18,420 nt of DNA from Candidatus Kaiserbacteria bacterium (GTDB taxonomy: Bacteria > Patescibacteriota > Minisyncoccia > Phycocordibacterales > JABAAK01), in assembly GCA_014238395.1 (NCBI GenBank), contig JABABE010000078.1, forward strand, positions 1 to 18,420, read 5' to 3'. Made by a program: the position numbers and the translations under genes. Positions 1-6,710 of the stretch are shown one piece after another. Below the pieces are notes generated by a model, which saw only the letters and a list, made by a program, of their open reading frames with translations, was not told the origin of the DNA and searched no databases. Numbering within the stretch: the stretch's first letter is position 1; each line of letters starts with the position of its first letter.

Positions 1-921
1 TAAAAGCTCTCCAGATTGTTCATCTCTATAGTTTGTAGTATGTTCTGCATATCTGACAGGAAGGTCTTTGTAGCTTTTTGGCAGGTTATCAAAAATCTGT
101 ATGTGATGAGGGCAGTTCATCGCTTTCATTACATATTTTGTATTTTTCCCATATGCCCTTATCAAACCATCATCATATTTTCCCAGATGTCCAGATTTTT
201 TATATAACTCTTCTTGTGCAATATGAGGTATCCATACTTTTTCATATCCATATTTCTTTAGCAAAACATCTATTTTATCTGTGAGTGCTTCTCTCATTGC
301 AGCTCCGCGAGGTGAAAAAAGTGGTAGACCAGGTCCGACATAATCAGAAAAAGAAAACAAATCCATTTCTTTTGCTATCTTTCTGTGATCTCTTTTTTTA
401 GCTTCTTTTCTCTGATGTAAATAGTCCTCAAGCTCCTTATCAGTCTCAAATGCAAATCCATATATTCTAGTTAAACTAGGTTTTGTTTCATCGCCCCAAT
501 GAGAAGCTGAAATCCTGTCTATTATAAAAGATTTCGGAGAAACTTTTTTCATTGAATCTATGTGACCACCAGCACACAAATCCACAAAATCACCACTCCA
601 GACAGCAGTTATCTTTTCTTTGTTTTTAACAGCCTGATCTATAAAAGATTTTTTGTATTTATTGTCACCAAAAAGTTCTCTAGCATCTTTTTCTTCCAAT
701 TCTTTTTGTGTAAATTCATCCCAAGAGGGAAGTATTTGTTGCATTTTCTTTGTTATTTTTGACATATCATCCTCGGTAAAAGTTTTGCTTGTCTTTACAT
801 CATAAAAAAAACCATCATCAGTAGGTGGACCATACACCAACTTTGCATCTTTGTCTATATCGACAACAGCTGCTCCTAGTAGATGAGCTATCGAGTGTCT
901 TCTTTTTGTTAAATTGTCCAT
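1..921 (-). CDS. thrS: threonyl-tRNA synthetase, N-terminal 307 residues, no TGS domain (C-terminus outside window)
   Basis: Class II synthetase that charges tRNA-Thr in the cytoplasm. The visible part opens directly in the editing (N2) domain, with H9-x3-H13 (HSIAH) and C116-x3-H120 (CAGGH), the four residues used for Ser-tRNA-Thr hydrolysis. The catalytic core follows: LFSPRGAAMREAL near residues 201-213, KAMNCPHH with the zinc cysteine C270, and motif 2 RYAEHTTNYRDEQSGEL at 290-306. Bacterial ThrRS normally carries about 60 residues of TGS domain before this point. Here an in-frame TAA lies just upstream of the ATG, so the TGS domain is truly absent. The start is 7 nt after the dnaE stop, with no Shine-Dalgarno, so the gene is probably the second gene of a dnaE-thrS operon. 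The 3' part lies beyond position 1. Identification is firm from the ordered motifs. Confidence 0.95.
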   Translation of the reverse strand, partial: MDNLTKRRHSIAHLLGAAVVDIDKDAKLVYGPPTDDGFFYDVKTSKTFTEDDMSKITKKMQQILPSWDEFTQKELEEKDARELFGDNKYKKSFIDQAVKNKEKITAVWSGDFVDLCAGGHIDSMKKVSPKSFIIDRISASHWGDETKPSLTRIYGFAFETDKELEDYLHQRKEAKKRDHRKIAKEMDLFSFSDYVGPGLPLFSPRGAAMREALTDKIDVLLKKYGYEKVWIPHIAQEELYKKSGHLGKYDDGLIRAYGKNTKYVMKAMNCPHHIQIFDNLPKSYKDLPVRYAEHTTNYRDEQSGELL

Positions 922-928
922 ATTTTTA

Positions 929-3900
929 TTATATAGTATTTAAATCTTTGATTTGGTTGTCAACGGTGTCGTCGTGTTCCAGTATCAGCAAAGACTCACC
1001 ATCCCTTTGAGAGACTTTCGCAGTTATATTTACGCATTTATTTACTACAATTAATTCCTCATATGTGTCTATTAAGTTATCTGCATCAAAACAAGCAATT
1101 TCTATAGTTTCATACTCATCCTCGACCATAAAAAATAACATAGTACCACCTTTTTTATTTTTTACCTTTTTAATTTTTGTAATTACTGCATTTATGGAAA
1201 CAAATTCACCAACATTACTTTTTACAACATCTTCTATTTGGAAAGTGCTATTTTTGTTATATTTTGTAACAGGATGCCCAGAGATATAAACACCCAACAA
1301 ATCTTTCTCCCAAAACTGATTTTGTGCTTTTGAATCATCTTTTTTCTTTTCTAAAATTAAGTTAGATCGCAAGACATTGTTAGAAAATAAACTTTCTTGC
1401 GATGATTCTTTTGTCTGTTTAATTTCTTTTTCATACTTAAGTAGTAAATCTATATTTTCCATATATGTTGCTCTAGTATTAAATTTATCAAGAGTTCCAG
1501 AACAAACAAGAGCTTCGAGTGATTTTTTATTTATAACACCATAAAAAGACATTCTTTGTAAAAAATTTTCTATATTTGTAAAATTTCCACCTTTCTCTCT
1601 TTCTTCTACTATTGATAGTGCTACTTTTGTACCAAGATTTTTTATGCTTTTGAGACCAATTCTAATTGTGTCTTTATCATCATCTTCTTCAACACTATAA
1701 ACATACACACTTTTATTTACGTTTGGTGTTAGTATCGGTATGCCTATCTTTTTACATTCACTAAAAAATGTCACAGATCGATCGTAATTCTCAGCCTCAG
1801 AGGTCAAGGCAGCTGCCATATAATCTGCTGTGTAGTTTGCCTTCATGTATGCTGTTTGATATGAAATCATCGCGTAACTGTAAGCATGTGCTTTATTAAA
1901 TCCATATCCAGTAAAAGGATCAAAAAGTTCCCATACACTCTCAGCTTCTTTTTTAGTCATCTTTGAGTGTTTTACGCATCTAGCCTTAAATTCAACCTCT
2001 TGTTCTGCCATAAGCTCTGGTATTTTTTTACCGACTGCTTTTCTGAAGATATCTACCTCTTCCCATGTATAGTTTGCAAGTGTGAGTGCTGTGTACAGTA
2101 GGTCATCTTGATATACAAGTAATCCATATGAATCTTTCAAAAAAGGTTCCATTTTAGGATGAAATGCTTGAGTTGTTCTCTGTCCATTTTTTCTAGCTAT
2201 GTATTCATCTATGGTTTTGATAGGTCCTGGACGGTAAAGTGCAATGATGGCTGCTATGTCTGATATATTTTCTGGTCGAAGTTTTTTAACTGTTTGTGTT
2301 AAACCTTGTCCACCCAATTGAAATACTGCGACAGTGTTTCCGGAAGAAAGGAAATCAAATGTTGTTTTGTCATCGATAGGTATATTCGATAAATCAATTT
2401 TCTTGTTAAATCTTTTATTAACCCTGTCACGTGCGCTAGCTAAGATAGCGAGATATGAGATTCCAAGTATATCAAATTTTAGTAAGCCAAGTTCTTCTAC
2501 TGAATGCATATTGTATTGTGTTATTGGTATGTTTTGGTCTAATGATTTTTTATCGTATTCGACAGGTATATAATTATCTGTGCTTTTTGGTGTTATCAAA
2601 ACTCCAGCTGCATGTTTTGAAATGTGTCTCACATTTCCTTCAATTTTTTTTGATGTTTCTAAGATTTTATTGGGGATTTCCATTTTACAAAATTCTACTA
2701 AATCTTTTGACTCTTCTAACGCTCTGTCAATGGTCATCATATGTCCTTGCGACCCAAAGGGTATTAATTTTGCAATTCTGTCTCCAACTGTATATGAGTG
2801 ACCTAATGCTCTTGCAACGTCACGAACAACAGCTCTTGCGCTCATAGTACCAAATGTACCTATTTGTGCCACTCGATCCTTTCCAAAACTTTGAGATATA
2901 AAATCTATAACAAGATTTCTCTTATCATCTGCTATATCTATATCTATATCTGGTGCTGATGGTCTATAAGGATTTAAAAATCGCTCAAACGGTATTTTAT
3001 ATCTGAGAGGATTTACGTTACTAATAGAGAGAATATATGCAATGAGTGATCCGGCAGCAGAACCACGAGTCATTGTAGGTATTTTATTTTTATGCATAAA
3101 TTGCACTATGTTTAACACTGCTAAGAAGTATCTGATATACCCTTTATTTTTAATGATTTCTAATTCCGTTTTTATTCTATCGCGAACTATTTTTGTATCC
3201 TCTATGTCTTTTTTGTTCAACAGTGATTCTTCTATTAAAAAGATAAATTCTTCTTCATAGTTGTCTTTGTGCTCTAATTTTACTTCTGGAAAAATCCAGT
3301 TTCCAAATTCAAGATATTCTTCAGTCTTTTCATTTATTTCATCTAGGGAATCAAAAGCTTCTTTGTATTGATTTTTATATTTTTTTAAATCACAAAAAGA
3401 GAAATCGTAATCATACAATTCTTCTTCCTTATTTGATAATTTATTTTGTTTAATTCTTATTACCACATCTCTAATTTCCTTATCTTCTTTTTCCAGATAA
3501 AAAACTGGGTGCTGTAATACAGTTTTTATTCCTGCTTCTTTTGCAAAAGATGTGTACATTTCAATATCAACAGTTGGAGATATCCCTATATAGATATCAT
3601 CACCGAATACATCTTTGTGTGATTGTATTGTGGCAGCTGCTTTTATAAAATTTTTTTGTTTTAAATCCTCATCAATAATAGAGTTTTGAAAGGGTATTAT
3701 CTGCACTAAACCATTAAAATGTTTTATTAAATCGGACTCAGATATGCAAGCTGTATTGCTATTTGTGTTCTGTTGTGCATTGTTTATAATTTTTATTAAA
3801 TTTTTATAACCTAATAAATTTTTTGCAAGGAGTATGGTGTGGGAGCTGGTTTGACTTTGTCTTTCAATGAATACAGACACACCGAGTATTGGTTTAATTT

Positions 3901-4081
3901 TATTTTTTTGACATTCTTTATAAAATTCTATCGAACCATACATATTTGAAATATCAGTAAGTGCTAAAAAATCACAATTTAATTCTTTTGCTTTTTTTAC
4001 TATTTTTGGTATTTTTACCGTTCCGTTTAAAAGTGAATAATGAGTATGTACATTTATGTATCCAAAGGCTTGGTCTTTCAT
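929..4081 (-). CDS. dnaE: DNA polymerase III subunit alpha (replicative polymerase), short form
   Basis: Replicative C-family DNA polymerase, 1050 residues against roughly 1100-1160 in well-studied DnaE proteins. An N-terminal PHP domain (about 5-275) begins with VHTH (H12, H14). The palm holds the GSAAGSLIAY block (340-349), PDIDIDI (377-383, catalytic D378 and D380) and LLKFDILG with the third catalytic aspartate D537. Further on are HISKHAAGVLI, GYGFNKAHAYSYA, a helix-hairpin-helix stretch and an OB-fold near 960-1040. The protein stops soon after the OB-fold, so the usual C-terminal clamp-loader (tau) binding region is reduced or absent. The PHP metal site is partly eroded: TDIS where TDHG is usual, GVSV where GxE is usual, and HPVFYL where a VHYL-type motif is expected. 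Built-in PHP proofreading is therefore unlikely (inference). Transcription is leaderless by sequence: TATAAT ends 6 nt before the ATG. Confidence 0.97.
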   Translation of the reverse strand: MKDQAFGYINVHTHYSLLNGTVKIPKIVKKAKELNCDFLALTDISNMYGSIEFYKECQKNKIKPILGVSVFIERQSQTSSHTILLAKNLLGYKNLIKIINNAQQNTNSNTACISESDLIKHFNGLVQIIPFQNSIIDEDLKQKNFIKAAATIQSHKDVFGDDIYIGISPTVDIEMYTSFAKEAGIKTVLQHPVFYLEKEDKEIRDVVIRIKQNKLSNKEEELYDYDFSFCDLKKYKNQYKEAFDSLDEINEKTEEYLEFGNWIFPEVKLEHKDNYEEEFIFLIEESLLNKKDIEDTKIVRDRIKTELEIIKNKGYIRYFLAVLNIVQFMHKNKIPTMTRGSAAGSLIAYILSISNVNPLRYKIPFERFLNPYRPSAPDIDIDIADDKRNLVIDFISQSFGKDRVAQIGTFGTMSARAVVRDVARALGHSYTVGDRIAKLIPFGSQGHMMTIDRALEESKDLVEFCKMEIPNKILETSKKIEGNVRHISKHAAGVLITPKSTDNYIPVEYDKKSLDQNIPITQYNMHSVEELGLLKFDILGISYLAILASARDRVNKRFNKKIDLSNIPIDDKTTFDFLSSGNTVAVFQLGGQGLTQTVKKLRPENISDIAAIIALYRPGPIKTIDEYIARKNGQRTTQAFHPKMEPFLKDSYGLLVYQDDLLYTALTLANYTWEEVDIFRKAVGKKIPELMAEQEVEFKARCVKHSKMTKKEAESVWELFDPFTGYGFNKAHAYSYAMISYQTAYMKANYTADYMAAALTSEAENYDRSVTFFSECKKIGIPILTPNVNKSVYVYSVEEDDDKDTIRIGLKSIKNLGTKVALSIVEEREKGGNFTNIENFLQRMSFYGVINKKSLEALVCSGTLDKFNTRATYMENIDLLLKYEKEIKQTKESSQESLFSNNVLRSNLILEKKKDDSKAQNQFWEKDLLGVYISGHPVTKYNKNSTFQIEDVVKSNVGEFVSINAVITKIKKVKNKKGGTMLFFMVEDEYETIEIACFDADNLIDTYEELIVVNKCVNITAKVSQRDGESLLILEHDDTVDNQIKDLNTI

Positions 4082-4087
4082 AATACT

Positions 4088-4093
4088 ATTATA
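4088..4093 (-). promoter_or_regulatory. -10 element of dnaE (leaderless geometry)
   Basis: On the minus strand this reads TATAAT and is followed by 6 nt (AGTATT) and the dnaE ATG. Transcription would start at or next to the ATG. No good -35 hexamer is visible; the position 17 bp upstream overlaps the rnhB -10 element on the other strand. Confidence 0.6.
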
Positions 4094-4113
4094 TACTCAC
4101 TCATTATTTAGAG

Positions 4114-4119
4114 TATTAT
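4114..4119 (+). promoter_or_regulatory. probable -10 element of rnhB (leaderless geometry)
   Basis: TATTAT ends 7 nt before the rnhB ATG at 4127. It has one mismatch to TATAAT and no clear -35 box. It lies back to back with the dnaE promoter, and an inverted repeat (ATACTC 4093-4098 / GAGTAT 4111-4116) touches both -10 elements. Confidence 0.45.
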
Positions 4120-4126
4120 ATTTGTA

Positions 4127-4711
4127 ATGAAATATATTGTTGGAATTGATGAAGTTGGCAGAGGAAGTGTCGCTGGACCTGTAACAGTAGGTATGTGTGT
4201 GCTTAAAAAGCAAAAAATGGCTGAAAATTTATTGTTTAAAATCAAAGATTCCAAACAATTAACAAAGAATCAAAGGGAAATATGGTTTTTGAAATTACAG
4301 GAAGCTGAAAAAAATAAAATTATTTTTTGTTCTACCTCCTTTATTTCATCAGAAATAATAGATACCAAGGGTATAGTTTATGCACTTAGTAAAGCGACAG
4401 AAAATGTTCTTAAAAAAATTAATTTTTGTACTGATGATGATTTATATGTCTTATTAGATGGAACCCTCAGTGCACCAAGCATATATAGGCAGAAATCCAT
4501 TATCAAGGGGGATCAAAAAGAGATTTCCATATCTGCAGCATCTGTGTATGCGAAAGTCAAAAGGGATTTATTTATGGATAATTTGTCCACAGAATATAAG
4601 AATTACTCACTAAACCAAAACAAAGGGTACGGAACAAAGGACCATATAAAAGCAATAAAAAAATATGGACTCTCAAAAATGCACAGAAAAACATTTTGTT
4701 CCAGATTTTAG
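4127..4711 (+). CDS. rnhB: ribonuclease HII
   Basis: Removes RNA from RNA-DNA hybrids and single ribonucleotides from DNA. At 194 residues it is a normal RNase HII length. The N-terminus is the family signature GIDEVGRGSVAGPV, giving the catalytic pair D8-E9 and the GRG loop (11-13). KDSKQLT at 40-46 is the conserved substrate-contact block. LLDG supplies D111, and ASVYAKVKRD supplies the fourth acidic residue D147. The C-terminal NKGYGTKDH and HRKTF motifs are also typical. It is transcribed away from dnaE, a natural partner in replication upkeep, across a 45-bp gap. No Shine-Dalgarno precedes the ATG; the upstream TATTAT fits a leaderless start. Confidence 0.97.
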   Translation: MKYIVGIDEVGRGSVAGPVTVGMCVLKKQKMAENLLFKIKDSKQLTKNQREIWFLKLQEAEKNKIIFCSTSFISSEIIDTKGIVYALSKATENVLKKINFCTDDDLYVLLDGTLSAPSIYRQKSIIKGDQKEISISAASVYAKVKRDLFMDNLSTEYKNYSLNQNKGYGTKDHIKAIKKYGLSKMHRKTFCSRF

Positions 4712-4722
4712 TATTAAAATGT

Positions 4723-4751
4723 TTGATTTTTCATAAGCACATGGTTATAAT
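4723..4751 (+). promoter_or_regulatory. sigma-70-type promoter of rpmF (leaderless)
   Basis: TTGATT at 4723-4728, a 17-bp spacer and a perfect TATAAT at 4746-4751, followed by 6 nt (ATAAAC) and the rpmF ATG at 4758. Both boxes and the spacing fit a housekeeping promoter. The transcript would begin at the start codon. It would head the rpmF-nusB-rnc-smc-SET cluster. Confidence 0.75.
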
Positions 4752-4757
4752 ATAAAC

Positions 4758-5063
4758 ATGTCAGCAAGAATGAGAATGACAAAATCAAAAACAGGATCAA
4801 GGCGCTCACACCACGGAGTTAAGAATTTGTCACATTCTAAAAACGAAGACGGAGTAACTAAATCACACCGTGTATCTGTTGATGGTAAATACAAAGGAAG
4901 AGTTGTTATGGACATGTCAAAAAGAGAAGAAAGAATAATGAGAAGGAAGGCAGATAAAAAATCAAAGAAACAACAGAACAATTTAACAGAAGATGAAAAT
5001 AAAGCAAAAGAAAGTGAGATAATTGCTGCGAAAGGTAACACAGAGGGTGAGTTAAAAATATAG
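4758..5063 (+). CDS. rpmF: 50S ribosomal protein bL32, cysteine-free form with charged C-terminal tail
   Basis: Small large-subunit ribosomal protein. Residues 1-53 match the bL32 pattern: basic N-terminus MSARMRMTKSKTGSRRSHH, then a short linker, HRVSVDGKYKGR (38-48) and VVMDM. In zinc-binding bL32 the linker holds two CxxC pairs; here all four cysteine positions are other residues (S, N/E, S, G), so this is a C-minus variant that needs no zinc. Residues 54-101 form a lysine/glutamate-rich extension that the core bL32 fold does not need, so the protein is about 40 residues longer than usual. It lies upstream of nusB and rnc, a sensible ribosome/RNA-processing neighbourhood. Identification rests on a short pattern but is supported by position and composition. 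Confidence 0.88.
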   Translation: MSARMRMTKSKTGSRRSHHGVKNLSHSKNEDGVTKSHRVSVDGKYKGRVVMDMSKREERIMRRKADKKSKKQQNNLTEDENKAKESEIIAAKGNTEGELKI

Positions 5064-5109
5064 ATATAATATTTATATATAATTAACCTGCTTTAAAAAC
5101 ATATAAAAT

Positions 5110-6000
5110 ATGGCTTCTAAAAGAAACATCACAAGGGAGACAATATTGCAAACTTTATTCGAAGATGAGTTCCATAACAAAGAACCAAGTTTAGATAATT
5201 TAATAAAGATTTTTGATAGAATCAACAAAGAATTAAAAGATCTCTCAGCAGATAAGGCTTATGCTCAAATAATATTAAAGGGAATTGCATCGAAGAGAGG
5301 TGAATTGGATAAGATAATAGAGTCTGTAGCAACAAATTGGCCAATAGATAGAATACTTATCGTTGACAGGAATATTCTCAGGATAGGATTGTTTGAAATA
5401 CTATTTGGTAATGATTTATCAACACCACCAAAAGTAGCGATAAATGAAGCAATAGAAATTGCAAAAAAATTTGGAGGACCACAAAGTTATAAATTTATAA
5501 ATGGTGTGCTTGGAAAAGTTTATGAACAAATGACAGAAGGTAAAGAAATAGAAGAACACACACCTGCAAAAAAAATCAAATTCTCTGTAGGCGCACTTGT
5601 TTATACAAAAAAAAATGATAGCCTTTCTTTTGCGTTTGTAAAAGACGTTTCTGGTAAATGGACATTACCTAAAAAAAACATAGATAAAAAAGATGATCCA
5701 TCTATCGCAGTTCGTGAATGTGCACAAAAAGAATTAGGTCTATCAAACACTTATGTAGTTTCAGAATTAAATAGCATATCATTCGTATCTCATCCTCCAG
5801 AAGGACCAATAAGAAAAGATGTAAAATACTTTTTATTGTATTCAGAAGAAGACAATCTTGTTTTAGGAAACATTGATGGACTGGTCGAAGCAAAGTGGGT
5901 TGATTTTGACAAAATTAATGATCTTAAAAAATACAAAGATTTGAATTCTGTAATAAAGTTAGGGGTAGAGGAAATTAAAAAAAACACTGATACCAGTTAA
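5110..6000 (+). CDS. nusB: NusB antitermination domain fused to a Nudix-fold domain
   Basis: Two domains in one 296-residue frame. Residues 1-138 are NusB, which with NusE/S10 binds boxA RNA and supports rRNA transcription antitermination: IDRILIVDRNILRIGLFEILF (split here as 79-90 and 91-99), TPPKVAINEAIEIAKKFG (106-123) and KFINGVLGKV (128-137). Residues about 155-290 look like a Nudix hydrolase fold: VGALVYTKK, GKWTLPKKNI (182-191), the region to RECAQKELGL (202-211), and a C-terminal AKWVDFDKI strand-helix element. The Nudix box is degenerate. In the register that keeps the final G-L, the usual G, E, R, E and first E of the EE pair become K, D, E, C and K, leaving a single glutamate (E208). 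Hydrolase activity is doubtful and a binding role is possible (inference). There is no frameshift at the join. TATAAT copies at 5065 and 5078 may give this gene a short leader. Confidence 0.9.
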   Translation: MASKRNITRETILQTLFEDEFHNKEPSLDNLIKIFDRINKELKDLSADKAYAQIILKGIASKRGELDKIIESVATNWPIDRILIVDRNILRIGLFEILFGNDLSTPPKVAINEAIEIAKKFGGPQSYKFINGVLGKVYEQMTEGKEIEEHTPAKKIKFSVGALVYTKKNDSLSFAFVKDVSGKWTLPKKNIDKKDDPSIAVRECAQKELGLSNTYVVSELNSISFVSHPPEGPIRKDVKYFLLYSEEDNLVLGNIDGLVEAKWVDFDKINDLKKYKDLNSVIKLGVEEIKKNTDTS

Positions 6001-6011
6001 TACATTTGGAC

Positions 6012-6707
6012 ATGATTGATAAAATAAATAAAAAAAGATTTGAAAAACTAGAAAAAAAAATATTTTATACGTTTAATGATAAAAATTTGCTACAGATTTC
6101 AGTTACTCACAAATCGTTTGTCAATGAAAATATAGGGTATACACACAACGAGAGGATGGAATATTTTGGCGACACTGTTTTACAGATGTGCATAACTGAG
6201 TATCTATATAAAAAATATACAGATTTAGAAGAAGGTTCTATGTCTTCAATTAGAGCGTCTGTGGTTAATACAAACTCACTTTATCAAACTGCATCTAAAC
6301 TAGATTTAGAAGACATTGTGCTTATATCAAAAGGCGTAAATGTTAAGGCAAAAAGCGGTTTCATAGTTTTGGCAAATGTTGTTGAAGCATTAATAGGTGC
6401 AATTTATTTAGATGGGGGCATTAATGAGGCATTTTCGTTTGTGGAAAAATATTTTTTCGCAGAAGTTGACGCACTTGCTAAATCTAAAGATTGGCAAGAC
6501 TCAAAGACACAATTGCAAGAACTGACTCAAAAAAAATATAAATGCATACCAAATTATATGGTTACAAATGAATCAGGACCAGATCACAGAAAAAAATTTA
6601 CTGTTAATGTCAGTGTAAATGGAAAAATAATTTCTAGCGGAACAGGCGATTCCAAAAGATCTGCTGAATTTATGGCAGCTACTGAGGCAATTAAGAAGTA
6701 TAATTAA
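6012..6707 (+). CDS. rnc: ribonuclease III
   Basis: Double-strand-specific endoribonuclease that matures rRNA and other structured RNAs. The catalytic domain (about 1-155 of 231) carries NERMEYFGD (46-54), giving E47, E50 and D54, then SMSSIRASVVN and LANVVEALIGAIYLDGG (120-136) with the essential glutamate E125. The second domain (about 160-231) is a dsRNA-binding fold with DSKTQLQELTQ, PDHRKKFTV and SKRSAEFMAA. The aspartate three residues before E125 (D114 in E. coli) is asparagine here (N122). I chose the ATG at 6012; a TTG at 6006 is in frame but has no ribosome site. It sits 11 nt after nusB and 3 nt before smc, so it is in the same transcription unit. Confidence 0.95.
   Translation: MIDKINKKRFEKLEKKIFYTFNDKNLLQISVTHKSFVNENIGYTHNERMEYFGDTVLQMCITEYLYKKYTDLEEGSMSSIRASVVNTNSLYQTASKLDLEDIVLISKGVNVKAKSGFIVLANVVEALIGAIYLDGGINEAFSFVEKYFFAEVDALAKSKDWQDSKTQLQELTQKKYKCIPNYMVTNESGPDHRKKFTVNVSVNGKIISSGTGDSKRSAEFMAATEAIKKYN
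6699..6704 (+). promoter_or_regulatory. possible internal -10 element for smc
   Basis: A perfect TATAAT made by the last two rnc codons (Tyr-Asn) is followed by 6 nt, including the rnc stop codon, and the smc ATG at 6711. The spacing is the same as at the other leaderless starts in this window. No -35 box was found, and the hexamer is forced in part by coding sequence, so it may be chance. Confidence 0.35.
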
Positions 6708-6710
6708 CTT

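Noticed and set aside
2455..2847. 130-codon plus-strand open frame inside dnaE
   Set aside because: It is opposite strongly conserved polymerase sequence, and its translation is low-complexity with no known motif.
4745..5041. 98-codon hydrophobic open frame on the minus strand over rpmF
   Set aside because: It mirrors the lysine-rich rpmF codons (AAA/AAG read as TTT/CTT) and has no start signal; bL32 on the plus strand is clear.
6006..6011. TTG at 6006 as the rnc start
   Set aside because: It adds only two residues, has no ribosome site, and an ATG is present at 6012.
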